The notes: generated by a model not told the origin, from the letters alone. Positions 6,904-16,072 are shown, counted from the first letter of the stretch. The stretch: DNA of 56,961 nucleotides from Xanthomonas nasturtii (GCF_001660815.1 NZ_LYMI01000028.1:1-56961), one strand, 5' to 3'. A program made the numbers and translations.

Positions 6904-7182
6904 ACCAGCCGACTCTCTGAAAGGCAACGGCACCTTATGCTCACCGAGCACAGCTTTGTAGTGGTTGAGGTAATCCCAAAGCCTATTGCGCAGATCATTG
7001 AGCTCATCATAGTTGTCGGAATTGATCAGTTGCTTGGCGTTGGCACAAGCAGCGTCAGCTTGAAGACACATTGCATACAGGGAGTCACCCTGAACAAGGA
7101 CTCCAGGAAAGCGACGATCAGGATGACGCATCACCGACGCGTTGGCTTGGTCGGAGAAAATTTCGACGATGGTTGAGCGCAT
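6898..7182 (-). CDS. Integron cassette protein, 94 aa, DUF6959-like
   Basis: The central segment RHPDRRFPGVLVQGDSLYAM followed by a helical region (NSDNYDELNDLRNRLWDYLN) resembles the small family I remember as DUF6959, found in many bacteria without known function. The start is ATG 7182. No clear Shine-Dalgarno is visible, as is common in cassettes that rely on a shared promoter. The stop lies within the attC at 6844-6903. It is cytoplasmic by appearance. Confidence 0.6.
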   Translation of the reverse strand: MRSTIVEIFSDQANASVMRHPDRRFPGVLVQGDSLYAMCLQADAACANAKQLINSDNYDELNDLRNRLWDYLNHYKAVLGEHKVPLPFRESAGA

Positions 7183-7190
7183 GATCTGGT

Positions 7191-7250
7191 GCCTAACGCC
7201 TGAATTAAGCCGACCCGCGAAGAGGGTTCGGCTTGAATGAATTGTTAGCC
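7191..7250 (-). repeat. attC site, minus orientation
   Basis: A 60-bp site with both core sites perfect: GCCTAAC at 7191-7197 and GTTAGCC at 7244-7250. The inner half carries CCGACCCGCGAAGAGGGTTCGG. It terminates the cassette of the 209-aa membrane protein. Confidence 0.85.
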
Positions 7251-7874
7251 AGACCCGTGAAGAACCAGGTCTCGCTCGTTGATCTCTTTCTTGGCGATTG
7301 AAACAGCATCACCACTAACCTGCTTAATCTCACTTGCAAGTTCATTGAGGTCTTTCAGGTTTGAACGAAACTCTTCTTCAGACGTGGAGTCTTGCAAGGC
7401 AAGAAACTGCTCTCGAAGTGAAGCTAGTGCCCGACTGATCATTAGCACGTCCAATGAAAGCTGCCACTCAGGGATGTCAAACACTGGCAATGCCATCAGT
7501 GCGTGATGCGTGTCGGCCATGAGTGGCGGCGTTATCTGGTCTATATCTTCCTGTTCATTCGATTCATAGGCTTTGCATACGTCAATGGCCAAGCGATGCG
7601 AGCGGGCCATAAGTGCCATGATCACTTCCAGTTTTTGCTTGTCCGCTTTTGCTTGCTTGTACTCTTCAAGTGTGCGGGCATGCACATTCTGCTGCTTGGC
7701 TATCCAAGCGGCCGCCACGATTGCGAGGATGCTGCCAATGGCCTGGATCCAGGCGGGTGCGGAATCTTTAGAAAGGTCGAATCTGTAGCCCTGCATATAT
7801 GCAACGCATGTGACTGCCATGGCGACTAGCGCGATAGCGGCAAGCGGGAGCGCTTTGTTCTTCGTGCCGAGCAT
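7245..7874 (-). CDS. Integron cassette membrane protein, 209 aa, coiled-coil
   Basis: Two hydrophobic segments lie near the N-terminus (LPLAAIALVAMAVTCVAYMQ, and WIQAIGSILAIVAAAWIA around 42-59). They are followed by a cytoplasmic, charged, probably coiled-coil domain (TLEEYKQAKADKQKLEVIMA, and ASLREQFLALQDSTSEEEFR). The start is ATG 7874. This two-helix-plus-coil layout is seen in several small membrane sensors of unknown role. I do not recognise a specific family. The gene's stop overlaps the attC at 7191-7250. Confidence 0.65.
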   Translation of the reverse strand: MLGTKNKALPLAAIALVAMAVTCVAYMQGYRFDLSKDSAPAWIQAIGSILAIVAAAWIAKQQNVHARTLEEYKQAKADKQKLEVIMALMARSHRLAIDVCKAYESNEQEDIDQITPPLMADTHHALMALPVFDIPEWQLSLDVLMISRALASLREQFLALQDSTSEEEFRSNLKDLNELASEIKQVSGDAVSIAKKEINERDLVLHGSG

Positions 7875-7891
7875 GGATGCCTAATAGGTCT

Positions 7892-7951
7892 GGCTAACGC
7901 CCGAAATATGCCGATTGGCGAGGCCAGTTCGGCTTGATTAAGTTGTTAGCC
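7892..7951 (-). repeat. attC site, minus orientation
   Basis: A 60-bp site running from GGCTAAC (7892-7898) to GTTAGCC (7945-7951). The arms CCCGAAATATGCCG and CGGCTTGATTAAGTT are more diverged than in its neighbours. It closes the 97-aa protein cassette. Confidence 0.8.
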
Positions 7952-8239
7952 CTGTCGGTCAGGATCGTGCACCAAGCTATAGTCAATGTCCGTGACCAAA
8001 GTGATGCCATCGGGAACATGGGTGTCGCTGTGATTTTCGACGCCTACGGGATACTCCCAAATGCTCCAGGTTACCGTGTGCCCCGCAATATCAAAGTCTG
8101 CTGTATGGATAAGCTCAGGGCCCATGTCGCGCTCGCCGTCCCCCTGACAATCCCAGTCTAGATCAGAAGCAGAAACAGAAACGTTCTGACCTGTTGCATT
8201 GACCCTGAATGTTGCAACTCCGCTCGCTTCTATGTGCAT
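7946..8239 (-). CDS. Integron cassette protein, 97 aa, unknown function
   Basis: An acidic, beta-rich small protein (MHIEASGVATFRVNATGQNV; then HTVTWSIWEYPVGVENHSDT). It has no signal peptide, but GQNVSVSASDLDWDCQGDGE suggests a compact sandwich with one Cys. The start is ATG 8239, with AAGGAGAC just upstream. The stop overlaps the attC at 7892-7951. I do not recognise the family; similar beta-rich small proteins turn up as cassette cargo. Confidence 0.6.
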   Translation of the reverse strand: MHIEASGVATFRVNATGQNVSVSASDLDWDCQGDGERDMGPELIHTADFDIAGHTVTWSIWEYPVGVENHSDTHVPDGITLVTDIDYSLVHDPDRQG

Positions 8240-8266
8240 ATAAGTCTCCTTGTTGCTTGATGACAG

Positions 8267-8326
8267 GGCTAACGCCTGAATTAAGCCGCGCCGCGAAGCG
8301 GTGTCGGCTTGAATGAATTGTTAGGC
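8267..8326 (-). repeat. attC site, minus orientation
   Basis: A 60-bp site from GGCTAAC (8267-8273) to GTTAGGC (8320-8326), with near-perfect complementary arms GCCGCGCCGCGAAGCGGTGT. It is the closest attC to the integrase remnant and closes the first cassette. Confidence 0.85.
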
Positions 8327-8710
8327 CTCATTGTCGACTTTCCATTGCATCACGCACATCGCTGCCGATAACGTAAGAATTCTCTCATTCTTGATCTTGG
8401 CGTTTTTCTCGGGCGAACTGGTTTCAACAATGGATTCCATCACTTTCCTAGCTGTGACGACATGATCAGCCTGCGGCGTTAAGTGATCGGGAAGGCCCTT
8501 GGAATTGATCTCTTCATGCATCGTAAAGATCAGATTGCTCCTCAAGCTCTCACTCAACGGGAAATTTTCCGCAGCCCTAGAAACAAGTCGAGCTGCTTCT
8601 GAGCATTGCTGAACAACTAAGAATTCCGCTTGTGAAGTGTTCTTCGATTGTGCGTGACCGCTAAAGAGCGTGAGGATAAAGAGTGTGGTAAGTGAGGCTT
8701 TGCTTTCCAT
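8321..8710 (-). CDS. First-position integron cassette, exported 129-aa protein
   Basis: The N-terminus MESKASLTTLFILTLFSGHA looks like a cleavable signal peptide. The mature protein is helical with two Cys (QQCSEAARL and AAMCVMQW) that could form a disulfide. It is cassette 1, immediately beside the attI-like core at 8746-8752, so it would have been the best-expressed cargo from an integron promoter. I know no family match. The stop overlaps the attC at 8267-8326. Confidence 0.6.
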   Translation of the reverse strand: MESKASLTTLFILTLFSGHAQSKNTSQAEFLVVQQCSEAARLVSRAAENFPLSESLRSNLIFTMHEEINSKGLPDHLTPQADHVVTARKVMESIVETSSPEKNAKIKNERILTLSAAMCVMQWKVDNEA

Positions 8711-8745
8711 CAGGTGCTGTCCATATTCACGATAAAAGGTATGAG

Positions 8746-8911
8746 GCCTAACTACTATTGGACCGCCGAAATGCGGTGTTGTGGCGAGTATCTTCGATCG
8801 CGGACGCTTTGTGAATGGGGGAACTCTTAGCCCAAGTCACGGGATCGCACGATAGTAAGCGGCCGCGACAATGCGGATGCTTGCGGTGTTATCCAGCAAG
8901 GACGCAGGCGT
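8746..8911 (-). other. attI-like insertion site and integrase upstream region
   Basis: A single core site GCCTAAC at 8746-8752 (GTTAGGC on the minus strand) lies between cassette 1 and the integrase remnant, without a partner half. That is how attI joined to a first cassette looks. The remaining ~160 bp would hold the attI accessory sites and the divergent promoters. I cannot point to clear -35/-10 boxes. Confidence 0.55.
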
Positions 8912-9281
8912 ATGAGACACCCCCAGACACGACGGCATAACATCACGTCCACCGGTCCGGTTGCTCGATCAGGTGAGCGACCGCCTGCGGGTACGGCATT
9001 ACAGCCTGCGAACCGAGCAGGCCTATCTCAGTTGGATACGGTGCTTCATCCTCGCCAGCGGCAAGCGCGATCCGGCGCAGATGGGCAGGCGGAGGTCGAG
9101 GCGTTCCTGACGCGGCTGGCCACCGATGGGCAGGTGTCTGCGGGCACACAGAACCAGGCGTTGGCAGCGTTGTTGTTTCTCTACCGCGAGGTTTTGCGCA
9201 TCGAGCTGCCGTGCATGGAAAACTTGGTGCGCGCTAAGCGGCCCATAAAGGAGCCGACGCTGCTGCAATCGCTGCAACAGC
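8912..9281 (+). pseudogene. intI: Integron integrase remnant (IntI), frameshifted and truncated
   Basis: Two frames together give the N-terminal SAM-like domain of an IntI tyrosine recombinase. From ~8960, LLDQVSDRLRVRHYSLRTEQ and AYLSWIRCFILASGKRDPAQ are read. After a frameshift near 9088 the other frame continues QAEVEAFLTRLATDGQVSAG and TQNQALAALLFLYREVLRIE. Homology stops at the ilvD stop codon. The whole catalytic domain (Arg...His...Arg...Tyr) is absent, so the integrase is dead. The gene points away from the minus-strand cassettes, the normal integron geometry, and lies tail-to-tail with ilvD, where published surveys place Xanthomonas integrons. Confidence 0.85.
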
Positions 9282-11120
9282 TCAGCCGGCCAACATCGCC
9301 TTGTCGCGCACCGCGCCTTTGTCCGCGCTGGTCGCCAGCAGCGCATACGCCTTCAGCGCCGTGGTGACCTTGCGCGGACGCACCTCCACCGGCTTCCAGC
9401 CCTTGGCATCCTGCTCCGCGCGACGCAGGGCAAGCTCTTCGTCGGAGATCAGCAGGTTGATCGAGCGGTTAGGAATGTCGATCAGGATCTTGTCGCCATC
9501 GCGTACCAGCCCGATGGCGCCGCCTGCGGCGGCTTCCGGCGAGGCGTGGCCGATCGACAGGCCCGAGGTGCCGCCGGAGAAGCGGCCGTCGGTGAGCAGG
9601 GCGCATTGCTTGCCCAGGCCCTTGGATTTGAGGTAGCTGGTGGGGTAGAGCATTTCCTGCATGCCGGGGCCGCCCTTGGGGCCTTCGTAGCGGATCACCA
9701 CGATATCGCCGGCCTTCACTTCGTCGGCGAGAATGCCTTTGACCGCCGAATCCTGGCTCTCAAAGACGCGGGCGTTGCCTTCGAACACGTGGATGGATTC
9801 GTCCACGCCTGCGGTCTTCACCACGCAGCCGTCGCGGGCGATATTGCCGTACAGCACGGCCAGGCCGCCTTCCTGCGAGAACGCGTGCGCGACATCGCGA
9901 ATGCAGCCTTCGCTGCGATCGGTGTCCAGGGTGTCCCAACGCGTGGCTTGGCTGAAGGCAATCTGGGTGGGGATGCCGGCCGGGCCGGCCTTGTAGAACG
10001 TGTGCACGGTTTCCGCATCGGTCTGGGTGACGTCCCACTGCGCGATGGCGTCGGCCAGCGTGCGTGCGTGCACCGTGGCCGCGTTGGTATGCAGCAGTCC
10101 GCCACGTGCCAGCTCGCCGAGGATGGCCATGATGCCGCCGGCGCGATGCACGTCTTCGATGTGGTATTTCGGCGTATTCGGGGCCACCTTGCACAGCTGC
10201 GGCACGCGCTTGGACAGGCGGTCGATGTCGCGCATGCCGAACGGCACGTCGCCTTCCTGCGCGGCGGCAAGCAGATGCAGGATGGTGTTGGTCGAGCCGC
10301 CCATGGCGATGTCCAGCGTCATCGCATTTTCGAATGCTTCGAAGGTGGCGATACCGCGCGGCAGGGCAGTGGGGTCTTCGCCGCCGTACCAGCGGTGACA
10401 CAGCTCCACCGCCACGCGCCCGGCGCGCAGGAACAACTGCTCGCGGTCGGCGTGCGTGGCCACCACGGTGCCGTTGCCGGGCAACGACAGGCCCAGCGCT
10501 TCGGTCAGGCAGTTCATCGAGTTGGCGGTGAACATGCCCGAGCAGGAGCCGCAGGTGGGGCAGGCGCTGCGTTCGAATTCGGCCACCTTTTCATCGGAGG
10601 CGCTGTCGTCGGCGGCGATCACCATCGCGTCGATCAGATCGAGTTTATGGTCGGACAACTTGGTCTTGCCGGCTTCCATCGGGCCGCCGGAGACGAACAC
10701 GGTGGGGATATTGAGCCGCAGCGCGGCCATCAACATGCCGGGGGTAATTTTGTCGCAGTTGGAAATGCACACCAGCGCGTCGGCGCAATGCGCGTTGACC
10801 ATGTATTCCACCGAGTCGGCGATGATCTCGCGGCTGGGCAGCGAATACAGCATGCCGTCGTGGCCCATCGCGATGCCGTCGTCCACGGCGATGGTGTCGA
10901 ACTCCTTGGCCACGCCGCCGACGCGTTCGATCTCGCGCGCGACCAGCTGGCCCAGATCCTTCAGGTGCACATGCCCGGGCACGAACTGCGTGAACGAATT
11001 GGCGATGGCGATGATGGGCTTGTGGAAGTCCCCATCCTTCATGCCGGTGGCGCGCCACAGTGCGCGCGCGCCGGCCATGTTGCGGCCGTGGGTGGAGGTC
11101 TTGGAACGGTACTCGGGCAT
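9282..11120 (-). CDS. ilvD: Dihydroxy-acid dehydratase
   Basis: IlvD converts dihydroxy-isovalerate and dihydroxy-methylvalerate into the keto acids for valine and isoleucine. The 612-aa length is that of the long IlvD type. The motifs are IlvD signatures: Cys122 in [12 protein letters not shown]; a second iron-sulfur Cys in [20 protein letters not shown]; and [20 protein letters not shown] near the C-terminus. ATG 11120 starts [20 protein letters not shown]. It is monocistronic here. Its 3' end forms the border of the integron, converging with the intI remnant. Confidence 0.97.
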   Translation of the reverse strand: MPEYRSKTSTHGRNMAGARALWRATGMKDGDFHKPIIAIANSFTQFVPGHVHLKDLGQLVAREIERVGGVAKEFDTIAVDDGIAMGHDGMLYSLPSREIIADSVEYMVNAHCADALVCISNCDKITPGMLMAALRLNIPTVFVSGGPMEAGKTKLSDHKLDLIDAMVIAADDSASDEKVAEFERSACPTCGSCSGMFTANSMNCLTEALGLSLPGNGTVVATHADREQLFLRAGRVAVELCHRWYGGEDPTALPRGIATFEAFENAMTLDIAMGGSTNTILHLLAAAQEGDVPFGMRDIDRLSKRVPQLCKVAPNTPKYHIEDVHRAGGIMAILGELARGGLLHTNAATVHARTLADAIAQWDVTQTDAETVHTFYKAGPAGIPTQIAFSQATRWDTLDTDRSEGCIRDVAHAFSQEGGLAVLYGNIARDGCVVKTAGVDESIHVFEGNARVFESQDSAVKGILADEVKAGDIVVIRYEGPKGGPGMQEMLYPTSYLKSKGLGKQCALLTDGRFSGGTSGLSIGHASPEAAAGGAIGLVRDGDKILIDIPNRSINLLISDEELALRRAEQDAKGWKPVEVRPRKVTTALKAYALLATSADKGAVRDKAMLAG

Positions 11121-11540
11121 GGCGAAGTCGACGGCTGATTAGCGAGCGGTGGCTGGCAATTAGAGCGCGTCGCGACTGTTGCTGCTGCAACCGTCGCAGG
11201 CGCGTTCCGGTGATCTGGCACGTTAGCACGCAGCGCTGTGCGCGGCTGCGGCGAGGTCGGGTGTCCCAAGGTCGACCATTGCATGCCGCCACTGCAAACC
11301 GCTGGATTCATGCGGCTGCGCGCTTGCCCGGTGTTGGCCCCGGCATTGACGTCTCGGCGGGATGGTCTGCCGCACGGCTGAAAACTTCCCGAGCATGCGC
11401 TGCCGCAACGCGCATCAACCGGAGCAGCGTGCTCACTGCCCTTGCAATCAGACCGCTGGCCGAGACGATGCACGTCGCGCCTTGCGCGCGCGGCGCGACA
11501 CTGCCAGGAACACGCGCGACGGCGCCGCTACACTAGGCCG
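11121..11540. other. Intergenic region upstream of ilvD
   Basis: About 420 bases between the ilvD start and the YkgJ-like gene. It should contain the ilvD promoter and leader on the minus strand. I see no convincing leader peptide with Leu/Val/Ile codon runs and no strong terminator. Apparent reading frames here have shadow composition. Confidence 0.4.
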
Positions 11541-11807
11541 ATGTCTTCGCAACTTTCGTGCCGCCTGGGCTGCGCTGCCTGCTGCATCGCGCCGTCGATC
11601 AGTTCGCCCATTCCCGGCATGCCCGACGGCAAGCCGGCCGGGGTGGCGTGCGTGCAACTGGATGCGCAGCTGGGCTGCCGGTTGTTCGGTTCGCCACTGC
11701 GTCCGGCGGTGTGCGGCAACCTGCGGCCGTCGCTGGAGATGTGCGGAACATCGCGCGCGCAGGCCTTGTCGATGCTTACGGCACTGGAGCGCGCAACTCA
11801 GCCTTAA
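11541..11807 (+). CDS. YkgJ-family cysteine-cluster protein
   Basis: An 88-aa protein starting [19 protein letters not shown]. The Cys pattern C-x3-C-x2-CC, followed by later Cys in [21 protein letters not shown] and EMCGT, is typical of small YkgJ-type metal-binding proteins (zinc or iron-sulfur suggested for the family). It is cytoplasmic and of unknown physiological role. ATG 11541 is chosen because upstream in-frame sequence has shadow composition. It converges with the gamma carbonic anhydrase gene. Confidence 0.8.
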   Translation: MSSQLSCRLGCAACCIAPSISSPIPGMPDGKPAGVACVQLDAQLGCRLFGSPLRPAVCGNLRPSLEMCGTSRAQALSMLTALERATQP

Positions 11808-11829
11808 GCGGCGGCGCGCATCGTGGCGA

Positions 11830-12390
11830 TCAGCTGCCGCTGGGCACGCCTAGGTACTGATCCTTGAGCCGCACATAATGTTGCGCGGAATAATGCAGGC
11901 TCTCGATTTCCTTGTCGCTGAGCGTGCGCGCCAGGCGTGCGGGGTTGCCCAGCCACAACTCTGCCTGCCCGACCACCTTGCCCGGGCCAACCACCGCGCC
12001 GGCACCGACGAACCCGTAGCGTTTGACCGTGGCGCCATCGAGCACGCAGGCGCCCATGCCGATCAGGCACAGGTCCTCTATGGTGCAGGCATGCAGGATG
12101 GTGCCGTGGCCCACGGTGACGTCTTCGCCGATCACGGTCGGGTAGCCGGCCTTGTTGAACGGGCTGTGGTGGCTGACGTGGATGATGGTGCCGTCCTGCA
12201 CGTTGGTGCGTGCGCCGATCTGCACGTGATTGACATCGCCGCGGATCACCGTGCCCGGCCACACCGACACGTCATCGCCCAGGCTCACCTTGCCGATGAT
12301 GGTGCAGGCCGGGTCGATGTAGACGCGCGCGCCCAGCTGCGGGGTGTGCTCCAGGAAGGGGCGAATCGGGGTCACGGCACTCTCCGGCAA
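11830..12390 (-). CDS. Gamma carbonic anhydrase-family protein (left-handed beta-helix)
   Basis: The 186-aa protein is built of hexapeptide repeats (VRIDPACTIIGKVSLGDDVS-like turns with G, V and I every sixth residue). The metal-binding His pattern is HVSHHSPFNKAGYP followed by TVGHGTILHACTI. The family (YrdA/CaiE/PaaY-like) includes true gamma carbonic anhydrases and thioesterase-like or acyltransferase relatives, so the reaction is uncertain. ATG 12390 gives MPESAVTPIRPFLEHTPQLG. It is encoded alone. Confidence 0.85.
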   Translation of the reverse strand: MPESAVTPIRPFLEHTPQLGARVYIDPACTIIGKVSLGDDVSVWPGTVIRGDVNHVQIGARTNVQDGTIIHVSHHSPFNKAGYPTVIGEDVTVGHGTILHACTIEDLCLIGMGACVLDGATVKRYGFVGAGAVVGPGKVVGQAELWLGNPARLARTLSDKEIESLHYSAQHYVRLKDQYLGVPSGS

Positions 12391-12835
12391 GTCAGCGTGC
12401 CGCCAGCTGCGGGCACGCCACAGATGATACCCGCGCAGCGGTTGCGGTTGCGGCAGTGCCGTGGCGGCAGGCGAGAGGCAATCAACGCGCGAATGCCCTG
12501 CACGCAGGGTTGCCGACTGGCTTGGCTGGCTTGGTCATGGGCGAGTGTCCGTGGCGCAGCGAGGTTTGCCTGGCTGCAGGCCATGCTGCCTGCAACGCAC
12601 CGAACGCAGTGCGGTGCAGGCGAAGACACGGCGCCGTGTCGTCCGATAAGCGCACATCGCTGCGGTAATCGGTCTTGAACGGCGTCTGCAATCGGCCTAG
12701 CGTGCAAGTGGTTGCCACGCCCTGCGCACAGCGCGTCGCACGCAGCAGTGCGCTCTGCTCGGCGCCGTGCGTTCGCACGCTTCGCAGCGCAGGGCCATTG
12801 CTCGCCCCCGCCCCCACACACCACAGGACACGCCG
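12391..12835. other. Divergent intergenic region
   Basis: About 445 bases between the carbonic-anhydrase-like gene and the MFS transporter gene. Promoters for both divergent genes must lie here. I see no strong palindrome or terminator and no credible small gene. Confidence 0.4.
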
Positions 12836-14149
12836 ATGCTTCACAACCCCGCGCCGTCTGGGACCTTCGTGCTGGAGCGCATGACGCCATTTCAATGGAG
12901 GGCGGTGGCGGTCTGCGTGCTGCTGACGATGCTCGACGGGTTCGACGTGATGGCCATGGCCTTCACCGCACCGCACGTGTCGGCGGACTGGCAGCTGTCG
13001 GGCAAGCTGCTGGGTGTGCTGTTCAGTGCCGGGCTGGTCGGCATGGCGCTGGGGTCGTTGCTGCTGGCACCGTTGGCCGACCGCATCGGCCGCCGTGCGC
13101 TGACATTGATCTGCCTGGCAATCCTGACCGTCGGCATGGGGGCTTCAGCCCTGGCAAACAATGCCTGGCAACTCGGCGCCTTGCGGGCATTCACCGGGAT
13201 CGGCATCGGCGGCATGCTCGCCTGCGTTGCGGTCACCGCTGCCGAGTACGCGACCGTGCGCTGGCGCAGCACCGCTACGGTGCTGCAGGCCACCGGCTAC
13301 CCGGTTGGCGCCACGCTCGGAGGCGCACTCGCTGCATTGCTGGTGCAGCACTGGTCATGGCCGTCGGTGTTCTGGCTGGGCGCGCTCGGTTCGTTGCTGT
13401 GCGTGCCGCTGGTGCTCGCCTTTCTGCCGGAATCATTGGAATTCCTGATCGCGCGCCGGCCGCCCGATGCGCACGCGCGCTTCAATGCGGTGCTGGCGCG
13501 CATGGGCATGCCGGCGCAGCGCGAATTGCCGCTGCCACCTGCAGTGCTGGCAGCCGGGCAGGTCAAGGGCTATGCGTCGTTGTTCGTGGGCGGGTTGCGG
13601 CGGCAATCGCTGCTGATCGCGCTGGCCTTTTTCCTGCTGATGTTCGGGTTCTATTTTGTGCTCAGCTGGACGCCCAAGTTGCTGGTAACGGCAGGGTTGT
13701 CGGCTGGCCAGGGCCTCACCGGCGGGGTGCTGTTGAATCTGGGCGGCATCGTCGGCGGTACGTTATTCAGTTGGCTGGCCCTGCGCGCGCGCCTGTCACG
13801 GCTGACGGCCGGGGCACTGGTCATCGTCGCAGTGGCAATGCTCGCATTCGGGTTGAGCAGTACGGTGCTCGGCTGGGCATTTGTGTTCGCGCTACTGACC
13901 GGTGCGGCGCTGACCGCGGCGATGGGCGGGCTGTATGCGGTGGCCCCGGTGGTCTATGCCGCCTCGGTGCGCTCCACCGGCATGGGGTGGGCGATCGGCG
14001 TGGGACGCCTTGGCGCCATCCTGTCGCCGCTGTGCGCCGGGGTGCTGCTGGACGCCGGGTGGTCGCCGGCGATGTTGTATCTGGCCTGCAGCGTGCCGCT
14101 GCTGTGTGCCGCGGGCGCCGTGCTGGCGATGCGGCTGCCGGATTGCTGA
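12836..14149 (+). CDS. MFS aromatic-acid/H+ symporter (AAHS family, PcaK-like)
   Basis: A 437-aa inner-membrane transporter with 12 predicted helices. The first helix carries LLTMLDGFDVMAMAF; the DGFD motif is characteristic of AAHS transporters such as PcaK, BenK and VanK. The loop 2-3 motif is LADRIGRRAL. The start is ATG 12836 (MLHNPAPSGTFVLERMTPFQ), eight bases after AGGA. Given the neighbouring coniferyl/vanillin, pob and pca genes, the substrate is probably 4-hydroxybenzoate, vanillate or protocatechuate. The exact substrate cannot be read from the sequence. Confidence 0.85.
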   Translation: MLHNPAPSGTFVLERMTPFQWRAVAVCVLLTMLDGFDVMAMAFTAPHVSADWQLSGKLLGVLFSAGLVGMALGSLLLAPLADRIGRRALTLICLAILTVGMGASALANNAWQLGALRAFTGIGIGGMLACVAVTAAEYATVRWRSTATVLQATGYPVGATLGGALAALLVQHWSWPSVFWLGALGSLLCVPLVLAFLPESLEFLIARRPPDAHARFNAVLARMGMPAQRELPLPPAVLAAGQVKGYASLFVGGLRRQSLLIALAFFLLMFGFYFVLSWTPKLLVTAGLSAGQGLTGGVLLNLGGIVGGTLFSWLALRARLSRLTAGALVIVAVAMLAFGLSSTVLGWAFVFALLTGAALTAAMGGLYAVAPVVYAASVRSTGMGWAIGVGRLGAILSPLCAGVLLDAGWSPAMLYLACSVPLLCAAGAVLAMRLPDC

Positions 14150-14255
14150 ATTGCTCGGACACAACGGTGCCAGGCGTCGCGGACACGTTCGCGTGGAGGG
14201 TTCGCTGACCAAAGAAATCGTGCGCGTTGCCGATAACGACGATGACCGCCAAGTC

Positions 14256-15566
14256 ATGGCGGACTCTTCCGTGGACATCGTGCAGACCAGCGCCGGCATG
14301 CTCAGAACCATCGACTCAGACCAACTCCGCCCCGGCATGTATGTCTGCAAGCTGCTGGGCGCGTGGGTGCACCATCCGTTCTGGAAGACGTCGTTTCTGG
14401 TCGATTCCGAGGACGTGGACAAGATCCACGACAGCCGCATCGCGCAGTTGGTGATCGACACTGCGCGCGGGCTGGATGTGGAAGTGGCCGCAACCTGTGG
14501 CACGCAGGCCGAGTCGGTCGTACCGGGTGCGCCGCCGAGCCAGGAGCCTGCCGCGGAGCCACCCGCGCCGGAGCCGCCGGAGCCTGCCGCCAAGCCGCGG
14601 AAGGTGCGCACCACTAGCGTCACTGCACAGGTCGGCATCGAAGCCGAGGTGGTGCGCGCGCGTCGTATTTTCGAAGACGGCCGCGACATGGTCGAGGCGA
14701 TGTTCCGCAATGTGCGGCTGGGCCGTACCGTCGATACCGAGGCGGCGATGCCGCTGGTGGAAGCCATCAACGACTCGGTGCTGCGGCATCCGCAGGCCTT
14801 GATCAGCGTGGCACGGCTCAAGACCGCCGACGATTACACCTATCTGCACTCGATGGCGGTGGCCGGTTTGATGAGCGGGCTGGCGCGTCAGCTCGGTCTG
14901 CCCGAGGCGCAGGTGGTGGAAGCGGCGATGGGTGGCCTGCTGCACGACATGGGCAAGGCGGTGACGCCGCTGGAGATTCTCAACAAGCCCGGCCGGCTCA
15001 CCAACGAAGAAATGGACGTCATGCGCCAGCATCCGCTGGATGGCCATCGGCTGCTGGTGGCCGGCGGCGTGCAGAACGCGGTGGTGCTGGAAATCGCGCT
15101 GCATCACCACGAAAAAATGGATGGCAGCGGCTACCCGAATCAATTGGTGGGCGAGAATATTTCGTTGATGTCGCGGATGGGCGCGGTCTGCGATGTCTAC
15201 GACGCCATCAGCTCCGACCGCCCGTACAAACGCGGCTGGGATCCGGCCGAATCGCTCAAGCAGATGGCCTCCTGGAACGGCCATTTCGATCCGGCGATTT
15301 TCCAGGCCTTCGTGCGCCGGCTGGGCATCTATCCGGTCGGCTCGCTGGTGCGGCTGGAGTCGCAAAAACTCGCGGTGGTGATCGAACAGACCCCCGATTC
15401 GCTGCTCAAGCCCAAGGTGCGCGTGTTCTATTCGGCCAAATTGCGCAGCCACGTGCTGGTGCAGGACATCGACCTGTCGCGCCCGGACTGCCAGGACCGT
15501 ATCGCGCAGATGGAAAGCCCCACCGAGTGGGGCTTCCGCGATCTCGAGAAGCTCTGGCTGCCGTAA
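14256..15566 (+). CDS. HD-GYP domain cyclic-di-GMP phosphodiesterase with DUF3391 N-terminus
   Basis: The protein is about 436 aa. The N-terminal DUF3391 region (MLRTIDSDQLRPGMYVCKLL, ending near residue 100) is followed by a Pro/Glu-rich linker. Then comes an HD-GYP domain with GGLLHDMGKAVTP (His230, Asp231) and HHHEKMDGSGYPN. HD-GYP proteins hydrolyse c-di-GMP to GMP. All signature residues are present, so it should be active. The start is uncertain: ATG 14256, ATG 14298 (where the family domain begins) or GTG 14220 all lack a good ribosome-binding site. It follows the transporter gene on the same strand but is probably functionally unrelated. Confidence 0.88.
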   Translation: MADSSVDIVQTSAGMLRTIDSDQLRPGMYVCKLLGAWVHHPFWKTSFLVDSEDVDKIHDSRIAQLVIDTARGLDVEVAATCGTQAESVVPGAPPSQEPAAEPPAPEPPEPAAKPRKVRTTSVTAQVGIEAEVVRARRIFEDGRDMVEAMFRNVRLGRTVDTEAAMPLVEAINDSVLRHPQALISVARLKTADDYTYLHSMAVAGLMSGLARQLGLPEAQVVEAAMGGLLHDMGKAVTPLEILNKPGRLTNEEMDVMRQHPLDGHRLLVAGGVQNAVVLEIALHHHEKMDGSGYPNQLVGENISLMSRMGAVCDVYDAISSDRPYKRGWDPAESLKQMASWNGHFDPAIFQAFVRRLGIYPVGSLVRLESQKLAVVIEQTPDSLLKPKVRVFYSAKLRSHVLVQDIDLSRPDCQDRIAQMESPTEWGFRDLEKLWLP

Positions 15567-15775
15567 GCGGGCTGCGCACGTGCTGTGTGGGCAGGCGCTG
15601 CGAAGCGGTGTGCGGCGCCGTGTGCTCCTTGTCGTGCCGAGATCAGCCTGGACAGATGAGCCGACGACACGCCTGGCAGCGTGCCTGCCGGCTGGTTACC
15701 TGCCGGCGGGCACTTCAGGCTGCAAGACACGCGCCGGCTAGCGGACGCGACCATGCTGCGCTGCAGCTTGGCAAT

Positions 15776-15796
15776 ATAGTTATGATGAATAACTAT
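15776..15796. promoter_or_regulatory. Palindrome ATAGTTAT-N5-ATAACTAT, candidate MarR operator
   Basis: A perfect 8-bp inverted repeat with a GATGA spacer lies in an AT-rich island within GC-rich intergenic DNA (15567-16072), upstream of a MarR-family gene. MarR-family regulators commonly bind such ~20-bp palindromes. No gene begins right after it, and the rest of the 500-base gap shows no convincing coding sequence apart from a possible TACAAT -10 box near 15985. Confidence 0.5.
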
Positions 15797-16072
15797 TCTG
15801 GAGCGCAATCACTTGCCGACCGGATCACATGTCCAAGCCGTGCCTGGATCACCGCCGTCCCACGCCAGCCGCAGCACAACGTCGCTGTTGCCGGGCGCGT
15901 GCGTGCAAGGGCAGTGGGGTGTACGTGCGAACAGCGCGCACGCCGGCAGCGTACCCGTCCACATCGGCAGGCCTGGCCGCGTCTACAATGCGCTGCACGC
16001 CGGGGATCGGCGTTGCGGATGGGTCGCATCGCGCGCACCGGTCCGCCTGCTGCCTTTGTCGCGAGAACCGCC

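Noticed and set aside
738..8326. Regularly similar ~60-bp sequences that might be taken for a CRISPR array
   Set aside because: They are attC sites separated by whole genes and occur in two orientations. They lack short uniform spacers, and no cas genes are present.
9546..11138. A 530-codon open frame opposite ilvD
   Set aside because: Complement of the conserved ilvD coding sequence; composition is that of an antisense frame.
12391..12835. Possible small genes in the intergenic region before the transporter
   Set aside because: All frames there have shadow-like composition and none has a credible start.
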